A stretch of 64,000 bases of DNA from Clostridia bacterium. Lineage in GTDB: Bacteria; Bacillota; Clostridia; Christensenellales; Borkfalkiaceae. The stretch is from contig JAGAKN010000014.1 in NCBI GenBank assembly GCA_017625565.1, forward strand, positions 62,001 through 126,000, in the 5' to 3' direction. A program made the translations under genes and the position numbers. Position 1 is the stretch's first letter. Each line of letters begins with the position of its first letter. The notes under the pieces were generated by a model. It saw nothing but the letters and a program-made list of their open reading frames with translations, was not told where the DNA came from and did no database searches. Below are positions 1 through 8,590 of the stretch, in pieces.

Positions 1-1
1 T

Positions 2-820
2 TCCCCGAAAGATTTCGATTTGATGAAACTCGCGCCCGAAGCCGAAGAACGCAGGGCGGTAAAAATACGCAACCCGATCAGTGAAGAACTGTCTGTCATG
101 CGAACGTTCCTTGCGCCGTCGATGTTGCAAAACGCCGTGCGGAATATCCGCCGTGGGAACGACGAGGGTAGAGAGTTTGAAATTGCCAACGTATATTTCC
201 CGATGCAAGAGAATGTGCAACCCAAGGAATGTAAACGCTTGGTATTGGGGATTTGGGGCGGAGAAAACGACTTCTTCGATATGAAAGGCGCGATGGAGCG
301 CGTCGCGGAAAACTTCCACGTGACGTTCGGCTTAGAACGCGCGAAAAAATCCTATTTGCATCCCGGCGTATCGGCGAACGTACTCCTTGACGGCGAAGTG
401 ATCGGTTCGTTTGGGGAACTCGATCCGGCGATTGCGTTGTCGCTCGGCTTGGATAAAAAGGTGTTCCTTGGCGAGTTGGATCTTGATAAACTCCTGCAAA
501 AGGACGACGGGGTAGTATATACGAATTTGCCGAAATTCCCTGCGGTAGAACGTGACCTTGCGTTGCTTGCGGACGAAAAATTGACTTGCGCGGAGATTGA
601 AGACGTATTATTGCATTCCTGCAAATACGTGACCAAAGCGCGACTCTTTGACGTATACCGTGGCGGGCAAGTTCCCGAAGGAAAGAAGAGTATGGCGTTT
701 ACGCTGACGTTTACCCCCGATATGCAGGCGGAAAAAGCGTTCACTCCCGAAACGTTGGACGGGTTCGTGAAAAAGATTTTGGGCAATCTCAAGTTCAAGC
801 TTGGCGTAGAACTTCGTTGA
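2..820 (+). CDS. pheT: Phenylalanine-tRNA ligase beta subunit, 3' part only
   Basis: The reading frame is open from base 2 with no stop upstream, so this is the C-terminal part (about 272 residues) of a gene that begins outside the window. PheT pairs with PheS in the cytoplasmic heterotetramer that charges tRNA-Phe. The first part carries the catalytic-like core signature of PheT (NPISEELSVMRTFL near the left end). The last about 95 residues, from VYTNLPKFPAVERDLALL onward, match the ferredoxin-like anticodon-binding (FDX-ACB) domain that ends every bacterial PheT. A TTG at base 20 is not a credible start because the homologous sequence continues before it. The stop at 818-820 is followed 16 bases later by truB, so the two are probably cotranscribed. 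The identification is firm; only the truncation by the window edge is unusual. Confidence 0.95.
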   Translation, partial: SPKDFDLMKLAPEAEERRAVKIRNPISEELSVMRTFLAPSMLQNAVRNIRRGNDEGREFEIANVYFPMQENVQPKECKRLVLGIWGGENDFFDMKGAMERVAENFHVTFGLERAKKSYLHPGVSANVLLDGEVIGSFGELDPAIALSLGLDKKVFLGELDLDKLLQKDDGVVYTNLPKFPAVERDLALLADEKLTCAEIEDVLLHSCKYVTKARLFDVYRGGQVPEGKKSMAFTLTFTPDMQAEKAFTPETLDGFVKKILGNLKFKLGVELR

Positions 821-836
821 CGGTAAGGGGTTGTCT

Positions 837-1718
837 GTGAAAAGAACGGAAAAAATACAAACTTTCGGGTTTTTCAACGTGCATAAACCGTCGGGCGTCG
901 TTTCGTCCAAGGTTGTTAACAAGCTGAAATGGTTGACGGGCGTACCTTGTGGACATATGGGTACGCTCGACCCGTTGGCGAGTGGCGTTTTGCCCGTCGG
1001 TGTGGGCAATGCAACCCGATTGTTCGATTATTTTTTGAATAAGGAGAAGGAATACGTCGCAGAGTTTACGTTCGGCGTATCGTCGGATACGTTGGATTCG
1101 ACGGGAGAGCTTGTCTACGGCGGTAGAATTCCGACTGTTTCGGAGATAGAAAGCGCGTTGCCGTTGCTCGTTGGCGACGTGATGCAAATGCCCCCGAAAT
1201 ACAGCGCGAAAAACGTCAACGGTCGGCGTGGTTATGATTTGGCTCGCGCTGGGATCGAGTTTGAATTACAACCCAAAGCGGTTCGGATCGATAATGTGGA
1301 ATTGCTCGGGGTTGGGGAAACGGAAAATGCCTACCGTTTCAAAATTCGTTGCGGAGGGGGTACGTATATCCGTTCGATCGCGAGAGATTTGGCGACGGCA
1401 CTAGATACGAACGCCGTGATGAGTAGCCTACTTCGCACGAAAAGTGGCGTATTTACTTTGGAAAACTCCGTGGATTTTTCGGAGTTGGAAAAAGATCCGA
1501 CGCTAGAAACGTTGGAAAAGTATCTAATCCCCACCGAGAGTGTTTTGCCTTTTTCAAAAATACGGTTATCGGCAACGGACGAGAGAAAGATTTTTAACGG
1601 CTTGAAGGTGAAAACGGATTTTCCCGACGGGACGTATACGATCGATAAAGACGGTATTTTTTACGGCTTGGCGACGGTGGAAAACGGCTTGGCGAGAACA
1701 AAGACGAAATTATGTTAA
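837..1718 (+). CDS. truB: tRNA pseudouridine-55 synthase TruB
   Basis: TruB isomerises U55 in the T-loop of tRNAs to pseudouridine. The 293-residue product has the family hallmark GHMGTLDPLASG with the catalytic Asp near residue 45, followed by GVGNATRL, and the KYSAKNVNGRRGYDLAR segment. The C-terminal portion is short and PUA-like. I chose the GTG at 837 because AAGGGG at 825-830 lies six bases before it; the in-frame TTG at 831 directly abuts that ribosome-binding site. The gene overlaps ribF by seven bases, the truB-ribF pairing common in Firmicutes. Here, however, the pair is separated from infB-rbfA-nrnA, which lies about 25 kb away in the same window. Confidence 0.96.
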   Translation: MKRTEKIQTFGFFNVHKPSGVVSSKVVNKLKWLTGVPCGHMGTLDPLASGVLPVGVGNATRLFDYFLNKEKEYVAEFTFGVSSDTLDSTGELVYGGRIPTVSEIESALPLLVGDVMQMPPKYSAKNVNGRRGYDLARAGIEFELQPKAVRIDNVELLGVGETENAYRFKIRCGGGTYIRSIARDLATALDTNAVMSSLLRTKSGVFTLENSVDFSELEKDPTLETLEKYLIPTESVLPFSKIRLSATDERKIFNGLKVKTDFPDGTYTIDKDGIFYGLATVENGLARTKTKLC

Positions 1719-2581
1719 AGACAGTTTGGTTGACGGAACAACGGGATATGCGAAAGGGCACAGCGATGTTGCTCGGCGGATTTGACGGCTTGCATTTGGG
1801 ACACCGCTATCTTTTAGCGCGCGCGAAATCGCATGCTTTACCCGTTGGACTTATGACCATTGTCGACGGCAAGTCGGACGGAAATTTGTTTACTTTTTCG
1901 GAACGGGAACGCATTTTTTTGCGTAGTGGCGCGGATTTTGTGTTCGAGTTGCCCTTTGCGGAAATCAAGGACCTTACCCCGACGGAGTTTATCGATTTGC
2001 TCTGCAACGAGTTTTCCCCCAAAGTATTCGTTTGCGGGGAAGATTTTCGCTTTGGTACGAAGGCGTCGGGTACGCCTGAAACGCTAAAAACCTATGGGCA
2101 TGTACGCGTTGAAAGTTATCCGCTTATACAATACGACGGGATAAAAGTGAGCGCGACGGCAGTCAAACACCATTTATCGATAGGGGAAATTGAGCGCGCG
2201 AACGAGCTACTCGGCGAAGAGTTTTTCTTGCTCGGGGAAGTGGTTCGTGATCGGCAGGTTGGCAGAAAAATGGGCTTTCCGACGGCGAATATTGTTTATC
2301 CAAAAGAAAAATACCCGATCAGAAAAGGCGTGTATGAAACGCGCGTTCTTTTGGACGGCAACGTGTATAAAGGGATTACCAACTACGGCGCTCGCCCGAC
2401 GTTCGACGATCGGACGGTGCTTACGGAAACGTATTTGGACGGATTCCAAGGGGATTTGTATGGAAAAACGTTGTGTGTGCAGTTTGTGCGCTACTTGCGC
2501 GATATCCAAAAATTCGACGATGCAAACGCATTAAAGGCGCAGTTGGAAGAAGATATAAGGAGAGTGCGAAATGGGGATTAA
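1712..2581 (+). CDS. ribF: Bifunctional riboflavin kinase / FAD synthetase
   Basis: RibF converts riboflavin to FMN and then to FAD. The N-terminal half (residues 1-150) is the nucleotidyl-transferase FAD synthetase with GGFDGLHLGH, the HxGH-type nucleotide-binding motif, near residue 22. The C-terminal half (about 170-289) is the flavokinase barrel with GRKMGFPTANI and the GVYETRV and NYGARPTF segments. Length is 289 residues, slightly shorter than the usual 305-315. The ATG at 1712 overlaps the end of truB by seven bases and has no obvious ribosome-binding site, suggesting translational coupling. The last 11 bases overlap the start of the endonuclease IV-like gene, so four genes from pheT onward form one unit. 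Confidence 0.95.
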   Translation: MLKTVWLTEQRDMRKGTAMLLGGFDGLHLGHRYLLARAKSHALPVGLMTIVDGKSDGNLFTFSERERIFLRSGADFVFELPFAEIKDLTPTEFIDLLCNEFSPKVFVCGEDFRFGTKASGTPETLKTYGHVRVESYPLIQYDGIKVSATAVKHHLSIGEIERANELLGEEFFLLGEVVRDRQVGRKMGFPTANIVYPKEKYPIRKGVYETRVLLDGNVYKGITNYGARPTFDDRTVLTETYLDGFQGDLYGKTLCVQFVRYLRDIQKFDDANALKAQLEEDIRRVRNGD

Positions 2582-3419
2582 ATTCGGGCCGAGTGGCAAT
2601 TCGGAAAGCTTTTATTCGGCGGGGTATACGCATACGGAAGAATCGGCTGCGTTTGTAAAGGAATACGGGTTGGATTGTTTCGAGTATTCCTTTGGCCGGG
2701 GAGTGCGTATGACGCAAGAAAAAGCGTTGTCGATCGGCAGGGCGTTCCGTGACGCGGACGTGGAAATTTCGGCGCACGCGCCCTATTTTATCAATTTTGC
2801 GAATCCCGACGAAGAAATGGTGGCAAAATCTTACGGCTACGTTTTGGATACGGCGAAGATTTTGCAAACAATGGGCGGACGTCGGGTGGTATTTCATCCT
2901 GCGGCGCAGGGTAAGGCTAGCCGTGAACAAGCGGTTGCGCTCACGGAAGACCGTTTAAAAATTTTGCGGGATTACGTGTACTTGAACGCTTTGGAAGGGA
3001 TGGTGTTTTGTCCTGAAACGATGGGCAAACTTGCGCAAATCGGGACAGTGGAAGAGATTGCGCGGTTTTGCAAAATCGATCCGATCTATACCCCGTGTAT
3101 CGACTTTGGGCATATCAACGCTCGGGAACAGGGCAGTTTGAAAACGGTTGCCGATTACAAAAACGTGTTGGAGTATTTACTCGGCGAACTCGGGTTTGCG
3201 CGAATGGAGAATTTCCACGTGCATTTCTCGAAGATTATGTATTCCGTCAAAGGCGAAATCAAGCATTTGACGTTTGCGGACGACGTTTACGGGCCGGAGT
3301 TTGAACCGCTCGCGATCGCGTTAAAGGATTTGCGCTTGCAACCGTATATCGTAAGCGAATCGGCGGGTACGCAAATCGAAGACGCGTTAGAGATGAAACG
3401 GATTTACGAAAAAAATTAA
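2571..3419 (+). CDS. Endonuclease IV-like TIM-barrel protein
   Basis: The 282-residue protein resembles endonuclease IV (Nfo), the zinc-dependent AP endonuclease of base-excision repair. Several expected metal ligands are present in order: H69 (SAHAPYFINF), H109 (VVFHPAA), E149 (FCPETMGK), D178 and H181 (CIDFGHINA), H216 or H218 (ENFHVHFS) and E263 (VSESAG). The late Asp-Arg-His triplet of classical Nfo is not visible; the matching stretch reads FADDVYGPEF. It could be a divergent AP endonuclease or a related sugar-phosphate barrel enzyme, so I give no gene symbol. The start overlaps ribF by 11 bases, with AGGAG just before it. A promoter for the next gene follows, so this probably ends the pheT-truB-ribF unit. 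Confidence 0.75.
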   Translation: MGIKFGPSGNSESFYSAGYTHTEESAAFVKEYGLDCFEYSFGRGVRMTQEKALSIGRAFRDADVEISAHAPYFINFANPDEEMVAKSYGYVLDTAKILQTMGGRRVVFHPAAQGKASREQAVALTEDRLKILRDYVYLNALEGMVFCPETMGKLAQIGTVEEIARFCKIDPIYTPCIDFGHINAREQGSLKTVADYKNVLEYLLGELGFARMENFHVHFSKIMYSVKGEIKHLTFADDVYGPEFEPLAIALKDLRLQPYIVSESAGTQIEDALEMKRIYEKN

Positions 3420-3469
3420 GAAAAATGTAAGGCTTTCTTGGAAAATTTAAGGATATCTGCGCCGTACAC

Positions 3470-3498
3470 TTGACGAAAAGGAAAATTTTTGCTAAAAT
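3470..3498 (+). promoter_or_regulatory. Sigma-A type promoter before pepP
   Basis: TTGACG at 3470-3475 and TAAAAT at 3493-3498 are separated by exactly 17 bases. They lie in the 100-base gap between the endonuclease IV-like gene and pepP, with the predicted start of transcription about 15 bases before the pepP start codon. It would drive pepP and probably efp. Confidence 0.75.
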
Positions 3499-3519
3499 AT
3501 ACTTAAAAGGTGAAAGATT

Positions 3520-4575
3520 ATGGTTTATACGAACGGCAAAAAGCTGTTGGCGCTCGTGAATTGCGACGCCGTATACGCTTCTTGTGAGTTTTTAATGCGG
3601 TATATTACGGGTTTTGAGGCGGAAAACGGTTTTGTCATTGTGGATAAGACGGGTACGACGCTCTATACCGATCGGCGGTATATCGAAGCGGCGGAAAAAC
3701 TCTTTCAAGGCACGGACGTGACGCCGACGTTGTATCAACAAGGCGACGCGATAAAGCGTTTGTCCTCGTATCAAAGCGTTGGGATTTCCTTTCGGCAAAC
3801 TAGCCATAGCGAGTATGAAACGCTTACGAAAGCAGGCGTAAAGACGGTGGACATCGACGGGGCGTTTGCTACCGCAATGTCGGTGAAAAACGAGTGGGAG
3901 CTTTCCTGTATTCAAAAAGCTTGTGAAATTGCGGAAGACGCGTTTTTGGAGCTGCTTCCCCAAATCCAAGAAGGAATGACGGAAACGGAAGTTGCGGCGC
4001 TACTTGAATACGGAATGCGAAAACGTGGCGCGCAAGGCTTGGCGTTCCCGACGATTGTGGCGTTCGGCTCGCACGCGGCTGTTCCCCATCACGAAACGGG
4101 TATGACGAAGCTTGCGTTCGGCGACGAGATTTTAATCGATTTCGGGTGTCGTGTAAACGGGTACTGTTCAGATATTACGCGGACGTTTTTATTCGGCGAC
4201 GATGGAAAACACGAAGAATTTAAAAAAGCTTACCAAGCTGTTTTAACTGCGCACAATCTCGTGAAAGAAAAACTCGTTAGCGGTATGACGGGAAAAGAGG
4301 CGGACGCGATCGCGAGAGAATATTTAAAGCAAGTTGGCTACGGAGAACAATTTACGCACTCCTTGGGGCACGGGATCGGGCTTAACGTACACGAAAGCCC
4401 GTCGGTTAGTCCCAAAGGCGAAACGTCACTCCAAGATGGAATGGTGTTTTCGGACGAGCCCGGGGTGTATTTTGTGGGCGAATTCGGGATACGGATCGAA
4501 GACACGATTGTTTTACAAAACGGAAAAGTAAAGAGTTTTATGTCCAAAACGGATAGAAATCTCGTAATTTTATAA
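3520..4575 (+). CDS. pepP: M24 family Xaa-Pro aminopeptidase
   Basis: A cytoplasmic metallopeptidase that removes an N-terminal residue preceding proline. Residues 1-120 form the creatinase-type N-terminal domain; residues 125-351 form the pita-bread catalytic domain. The five expected dinuclear metal ligands are visible: Asp in [12 protein letters not shown], Asp in CSDITRTF, His in [13 protein letters not shown], Glu in SDEPGVYF and Glu in [10 protein letters not shown]. Length (351) is typical of the Clostridia/Bacillus PepQ/YqhT type. The ATG at 3520 follows AAAAGG by nine bases and a good promoter. The neighbour efp starts 38 bases after the stop; pepP (yqhT)-efp is a conserved Firmicutes pair, possibly because EF-P assists synthesis of proline-rich proteins. 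Confidence 0.93.
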   Translation: MVYTNGKKLLALVNCDAVYASCEFLMRYITGFEAENGFVIVDKTGTTLYTDRRYIEAAEKLFQGTDVTPTLYQQGDAIKRLSSYQSVGISFRQTSHSEYETLTKAGVKTVDIDGAFATAMSVKNEWELSCIQKACEIAEDAFLELLPQIQEGMTETEVAALLEYGMRKRGAQGLAFPTIVAFGSHAAVPHHETGMTKLAFGDEILIDFGCRVNGYCSDITRTFLFGDDGKHEEFKKAYQAVLTAHNLVKEKLVSGMTGKEADAIAREYLKQVGYGEQFTHSLGHGIGLNVHESPSVSPKGETSLQDGMVFSDEPGVYFVGEFGIRIEDTIVLQNGKVKSFMSKTDRNLVIL

Positions 4576-4613
4576 AAAAGAAAAAAATAATAGACAGCAA
4601 GGAGAAAAATTGT

Positions 4614-5177
4614 ATGGCACAAATTTTAGCAGGCGATATTCGCAAAGGCGTGACGTTCGAATACAAGAGTGGCGTTTACACCGTAACGGAATTCCAACAC
4701 GTAAAACCTGGTAAAGGCGCGGCGTTCGTTCGTGCAACGTTGAAAAACGTTGTCACGGGACAAGTATTGTCCAACGAAACGTTCAACCCGACGACGAAAC
4801 TCGAATCCGCACAAGTAGAAACCAAGAAAATGACGTATTCCTATTTCGACGGCGAATTCTACGTATTCGTAGACGAAGAATGGAACCAAGAAAACTTGAC
4901 GTTCGATCAAGTAGAAGACGCTTTGAAATATATCAAAGAAAACGATAACGTGACGGTAAAATTCCTTTATGGCAAAGCATTCTCCGTTGAACCTGAAAAC
5001 TTCGTAGAATTGAAAGTTATCGAGGCAGAACCCGGCGTAAAAGGTAATACCGCAACGAACGTTATGAAGAATGCGAAAGTAGAAACGGGCGCAACGATCC
5101 AAGTTCCGATGTTCGTAGAAGAAGGCGAAACCATTCGTATCGATACGAGAACGGGCGAATATATGAGCAGAGTATAA
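4614..5177 (+). CDS. efp: Elongation factor P
   Basis: EF-P binds ribosomes stalled at polyproline stretches and promotes peptide-bond formation. The 187-residue protein has the normal three-domain length. The loop that reaches the peptidyl-transferase centre is [10 protein letters not shown], with Lys34 at the usually modified position; the flanking prolines and glycines match the lysine-type loop. The C-terminal signature [20 protein letters not shown] is the OB-domain EF-P motif. AAGGAG at about 4600 precedes the ATG. Codon choice is more restricted than in neighbours, as expected for a highly expressed gene. I see no modification enzyme gene in the window, so the chemistry on Lys34 is unknown. 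Confidence 0.97.
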   Translation: MAQILAGDIRKGVTFEYKSGVYTVTEFQHVKPGKGAAFVRATLKNVVTGQVLSNETFNPTTKLESAQVETKKMTYSYFDGEFYVFVDEEWNQENLTFDQVEDALKYIKENDNVTVKFLYGKAFSVEPENFVELKVIEAEPGVKGNTATNVMKNAKVETGATIQVPMFVEEGETIRIDTRTGEYMSRV

Positions 5178-5200
5178 TCCGAACGGATTTTAACCTTTTC

Positions 5201-5230
5201 AAAATGCAGGAGTAATTTCCTGCATTTTGT
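5201..5230 (+). terminator. Hairpin between efp and dtd
   Basis: An 11-bp perfect stem (AAAATGCAGGA at 5201-5211 with TCCTGCATTTT at 5218-5228) encloses a six-base loop. The T-run that would complete an intrinsic terminator is mostly inside the stem, and the dtd ribosome-binding site follows at 5237. It may be a partial terminator that lowers dtd expression relative to efp. Confidence 0.55.
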
Positions 5231-5244
5231 CTTTACGGAGTGTT

Positions 5245-5691
5245 ATGAAAGCAGTAATACAAAGAGTAAAAAAGACGACTTTATCCGTGGACGGAAAAAC
5301 GGTTTCCACCATTCCGTTTGGCCTGACTGTGTTTTTAGGGGTGGGCGTTGGTGACAAAGAGTCTCAGGGTGAGTACCTTGCGAAGAAGATCGCGAACTTG
5401 CGTATTTTCGAAGATGCAGACGGAAAAATGAATTTTTCCGTAAAGGACGTTGGAGGAGAAGTCTTGCTCGTTTCGCAGTTCACGTTATACGGGGATACGG
5501 CTAAGGGAAACCGTCCCAGTTTTTCTCTTGCGGAACGTCCCGAACGCGCGGAAGAATTGTACGAATATACGGCTAAACGCTTGCGGGAATGGGGCGTTAT
5601 CGTAAAACAAGGCGTCTTTGGTGCGGATATGAAAATCGAGCAGTACAACGACGGACCTGTGACGATTCTAATGGATGCAGGCGGGAAATAA
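5245..5691 (+). CDS. dtd: D-aminoacyl-tRNA deacylase
   Basis: Dtd hydrolyses D-amino acids (and glycine mischarged on tRNA-Ala) from tRNA, a proofreading step in the cytoplasm. The 148-residue product shows the active-site SQFTLYGD motif in the middle and the NDGPVTI Gly-cisPro-type motif near the end, both diagnostic of DTD. An upstream in-frame start at 5227 would add six residues, but the ATG at 5245 has GGAG five bases before it and begins with the family's canonical MKAVIQRV. It follows efp behind a hairpin and ends just before a clear terminator. In many Firmicutes dtd follows relA; here that partner is absent. Confidence 0.96.
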   Translation: MKAVIQRVKKTTLSVDGKTVSTIPFGLTVFLGVGVGDKESQGEYLAKKIANLRIFEDADGKMNFSVKDVGGEVLLVSQFTLYGDTAKGNRPSFSLAERPERAEELYEYTAKRLREWGVIVKQGVFGADMKIEQYNDGPVTILMDAGGK

Positions 5692-5724
5692 GCAAAAAAC
5701 GCTTGAAAAAGCCAGGAAATTCAA

Positions 5725-5753
5725 CACTCTACTGTCGGTAGAGTGGTTTTTCT
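5725..5753 (+). terminator. Intrinsic terminator after dtd
   Basis: CACTCTAC at 5725-5732 pairs with GTAGAGTG at 5738-5745 around a five-base loop and is followed by GTTTTTCT. It lies 33 bases after the dtd stop and before the next promoter. Confidence 0.7.
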
Positions 5754-5806
5754 ATTGTGAGTAGAGTTAAAAAACGCATAGTGGAGAGCGTTTCCTGCGG
5801 AAAAGG

Positions 5807-5835
5807 TTGTTTTTTTTTGGCAAATACGATATAAT
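5807..5835 (+). promoter_or_regulatory. Promoter of the GT8-PlsC-CrtO-like operon
   Basis: TTGTTT at 5807-5812 and a perfect TATAAT at 5830-5835 are 17 bases apart. The predicted leader is about 79 bases long and contains no obvious regulatory structure before the AAGGAG at 5904-5909. Confidence 0.7.
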
Positions 5836-5920
5836 TAACGTGGAAAATCGTGCTACGTTTGTTTGCGGGCGAGATGATGATCGCGACGGAAAAGATCCGT
5901 CGAAAAGGAGAAAGTGAGAT

Positions 5921-6982
5921 ATGGTTAAAGAGAAAGGCTTGATGCAAAGAAAGGGTTGGAACGAAGCGGACGTACGGATCAATACTCCGCAAACGGAAAA
6001 AGAAAATCCTATGCTTAAACACGAAGAATTGCAAAAGGGGCAAGTGATTCCGTTGTTTTTTGCGACGGATAGAAATTATTTGCCGTTTTTGTCGGTTGCG
6101 CTGAAGTCGTTGCGGGAAAATTCTTCTAAAGACTATCAATACAAAGTATACGTGTTGCATTCGGGCGTTCCTGAAGAGTATAAAGAGATGATTTTACGGC
6201 AGTCGGAGCAAGATTTCGAGATTTCTTTCGTGGATGTTTCCGAACGGTTGCAAACGATCAAGGAATTTTTGCATATGCGAGATTATTATACGGCGACGAC
6301 GTATTTCCGCATTTTTATTGCGGGGATGTTTCCGCAATACGATAAGGCGTTATACTTGGATAGCGACACGGTTATTTTAGGGGATATCACCGAATTATAC
6401 TCCTTTGATTTGGGGGATAATTTGCTTGCAGGCGCGCCCTGCGAAGGGGTAAACAGTTTCCAAATTTACAAGGATTACGTGAGTAAGGTGGACGGCTTAA
6501 ATCCCGATTATTTCTTTAATGCAGGCGTCGTTTTGATGAATTTGAAAGCGTTCCGTGAAGAAAACTTCTACGAACAATTCTCCGATTTGTTGAAGAAATA
6601 TAAATTTACCGTAATCCAGGATGAAGATTATCTCAACGTTTTGTGTCAAGACCGCGTATTGCAATTACCGCGCGCTTGGAACAAAACGCCGGTTGCGCCC
6701 GATTATATGGCAAAAGAAGATTTGCGTTTGGTGCATTATATCATGTCTTGGAAACCTTGGTGCTACGACGATATTCCTTATCAGGAATATTTTTGGGAAT
6801 ACGCCGAAAAGACGGAATTTTATCCCATCATTAAAGCAATGAAGGACGCGTTTGATGAAGCAGGCGTGGAAAAGGGCAAGGCGCAGGAAGCGAGTTTGAA
6901 AGCTTTGGCGCAGAGCGAAATTGACCGCGAGGACGGGTATTTCAAAGTGTACGGCAAACGCTACGGTCGGATGGAAAGGTAA
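5921..6982 (+). CDS. Family 8 glycosyltransferase (LgtC/GspA-like)
   Basis: A cytoplasmic retaining glycosyltransferase that should transfer a hexose from a UDP-sugar. After an unusual hydrophilic N-terminal extension of about 40 residues, the GT8 fold begins at VIPLFFATDRNYLPF. The metal- and nucleotide-binding DxD motif is in YLDSDTVILGD near residue 145, followed by the GT8 FNAGVVLMNLKAFRE segment and the HYIMSWKPW acceptor-side motif. Length is 353 residues. The ATG at 5921 has AAGGAG 11 bases upstream; a start at the internal methionine near residue 31 is possible but lacks a site. It opens a three-gene operon with an acyltransferase and a CrtO-like protein, so the acceptor may be a lipid or envelope glycan. 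Confidence 0.88.
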   Translation: MVKEKGLMQRKGWNEADVRINTPQTEKENPMLKHEELQKGQVIPLFFATDRNYLPFLSVALKSLRENSSKDYQYKVYVLHSGVPEEYKEMILRQSEQDFEISFVDVSERLQTIKEFLHMRDYYTATTYFRIFIAGMFPQYDKALYLDSDTVILGDITELYSFDLGDNLLAGAPCEGVNSFQIYKDYVSKVDGLNPDYFFNAGVVLMNLKAFREENFYEQFSDLLKKYKFTVIQDEDYLNVLCQDRVLQLPRAWNKTPVAPDYMAKEDLRLVHYIMSWKPWCYDDIPYQEYFWEYAEKTEFYPIIKAMKDAFDEAGVEKGKAQEASLKALAQSEIDREDGYFKVYGKRYGRMER

Positions 6983-7007
6983 GCAAAAACGGGAAAAGGG
7001 GATAGGC

Positions 7008-7862
7008 ATGGACGAGATGAAACTTGCGCCCGATCGGGTAGAAGTGCTTAAAAAGATTGAAGAATACGAGAAAAAGGGTTGGTTCGATCAAGACGTAGAA
7101 AACGATCCGCCTGCCCCGGAGTTGTTGCCGGATAAAGTCGATTATCTCAACAAAAAATTGTCGAGCAAAATCGCGACGAAATGGGCGAATTTGTTGGGGG
7201 ACAATTTCTTTAAAAAGATGATCAAAAACGGGCAGGTCTTGATTGAAGAACCGCAAGGGATCGAGCATTTGGATGCCTTAAAAAACGGTGCGATTATCAC
7301 GTGTAATCACTTTGCCGTTCCCGATAACTACATCATTTTCCATTGTATTCGGAAATATTTACCGAGAAAGTATTTATACAAGATTATCCGCGAAGGGAAT
7401 TACACGAATTTTCCCGGTTTTTTGGGCTTTATCCTTCGGCATTGCAATACGTTGCCGTTGTCGTCAAACAAGCGCACGATGGTGAATTTTATGTCGGCGT
7501 GCAATACGCTCTTAAAACGTGGTGAAACGATTTTGATTTATCCCGAGCAAGGAATGTGGTGGAACTATCGCAAGCCCCGTCCGTTCAAACTTGGCGGATT
7601 TAAAATGGCGGTGCGCGCGAACGTGCCCGTAGTGCCGATGTTCATCACGATGCAGGATTCGGAAACGCTTGGTGGGGACGGCTACCCTTTGCAACGGCAT
7701 ACCCTGCATATTATGCCACCCATTTATCCTGATCAGAGCTTGGGTGCAAAGGTTTGCGCGGAGCAGATGCGCGACGAAGCATACGCCGTTTGTAAAGCAA
7801 AATACGAAGAGGTTTACGGCATACCGCTTACCTATACGACGGAAAAGGAAATGCAAGAATGA
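7008..7862 (+). CDS. PlsC-type 1-acyl-glycerol-phosphate acyltransferase family protein
   Basis: This 284-residue protein belongs to the lysophospholipid acyltransferase (PlsC) superfamily, which acylates lysophosphatidic acid or related acceptors at the membrane face. The catalytic NHxxxxD motif is visible as CNHFAVPDN near residue 102, and the acceptor-binding block as YPEQGMWW near residue 183. An unusual charged N-terminal segment of about 75 residues precedes the domain. The open frame extends back to 6921 inside the GT8 gene, but the ATG at 7008 has AAAAGGGG before it and avoids a 62-base overlap. It shares the stop-start ATGA with the next gene. The clade often carries several PlsC paralogues, so this is not necessarily the main PlsC; context suggests glycolipid acylation. 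Confidence 0.85.
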   Translation: MDEMKLAPDRVEVLKKIEEYEKKGWFDQDVENDPPAPELLPDKVDYLNKKLSSKIATKWANLLGDNFFKKMIKNGQVLIEEPQGIEHLDALKNGAIITCNHFAVPDNYIIFHCIRKYLPRKYLYKIIREGNYTNFPGFLGFILRHCNTLPLSSNKRTMVNFMSACNTLLKRGETILIYPEQGMWWNYRKPRPFKLGGFKMAVRANVPVVPMFITMQDSETLGGDGYPLQRHTLHIMPPIYPDQSLGAKVCAEQMRDEAYAVCKAKYEEVYGIPLTYTTEKEMQE

Positions 7863-8434
7863 AATTATACTTATTGATTATTTTTTGTTGCGTCATACTG
7901 ATTACGGCGATCGTCACGTTCGTGAGTGGCGCGGGGTATTTGTACGTTTTGGGGTTTACGGCGTTAGCGGTAGTGATTGTAATTGCCATTGACGCTCTGG
8001 TGTCTACGATCGCGCGGTTATTGCCTAAAAAATGCGCGCAACACGAAGCGAAAGTGTTTACCGTTTCGGCGAAAGAAAAAAAGTTTTACGAGAAATTGAA
8101 AATTCGCAAATGGAAGGATAAAGTTCCTGAAATCGGACAGTTTACGGGGTTTCGGAAAAATAAAATAGTCGATCCCAAGAGTGTGGAATATCTCGATCGG
8201 TTTTTATTGGAAATTTGCTACGGTGAAATCGGACACTTCTTCAGCGTCTTTCTCGGGTTTGCGTTATTGCTATTCTACCCGTTGACGGACATTTGGTTTG
8301 CGGTATCTATTCCCGTTGCGATCATCAATATTTTTATGAATTTGCCGTCGCTATTTATCTTACGGTACAATTCCTATAAGTTGGTTGTTTTACGGAAGAG
8401 TAATTTAAAAAAGCAAGCTCGATTTGCAGCTTAA
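7859..8434 (+). CDS. CrtO-like membrane acyltransferase family protein
   Basis: A 191-residue integral membrane protein. Two hydrophobic segments (about residues 4-24 and 27-50) precede a cytoplasmic basic region, and two more (about 123-140 and 143-168) follow. Between them lie KIRKWKDKVPE, an acidic residue plus CYGEIGHFF, and NLPSLFILRYN. The order RKWK..K, E...H and NxP....RYN matches what I recall of CrtO, the acyltransferase that completes staphyloxanthin, and its many uncharacterised Clostridia homologues. No carotenoid genes are nearby, so a carotenoid role is unlikely; acylation of the GT8 product is an inference from the operon. The start overlaps the PlsC stop by four bases, and a terminator follows 15 bases after the stop. 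Confidence 0.6.
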   Translation: MKLYLLIIFCCVILITAIVTFVSGAGYLYVLGFTALAVVIVIAIDALVSTIARLLPKKCAQHEAKVFTVSAKEKKFYEKLKIRKWKDKVPEIGQFTGFRKNKIVDPKSVEYLDRFLLEICYGEIGHFFSVFLGFALLLFYPLTDIWFAVSIPVAIINIFMNLPSLFILRYNSYKLVVLRKSNLKKQARFAA

Positions 8435-8449
8435 TCATCACGAAAGACG

Positions 8450-8480
8450 CGCCCGAACACAATTTGTTCGGGTGTTTTTC
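8450..8480 (+). terminator. Intrinsic terminator after the GT8 operon
   Basis: CCCGAACA at 8452-8459 pairs with TGTTCGGG at 8465-8472 with a five-base loop, extended by a wobble pair and a C-G pair at the base, and is followed by TTTTTCTT. Confidence 0.78.
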
Positions 8481-8590
8481 TTAGGTTTGTTTGCGAAATA
8501 GGAAAAGCGGGTATAAATAAAAGAACGTATACAGGTAAGCGTTGAATGTAAAAAATGCTCGAAAAAACACGAAAAAAAGGAGGGACGATA

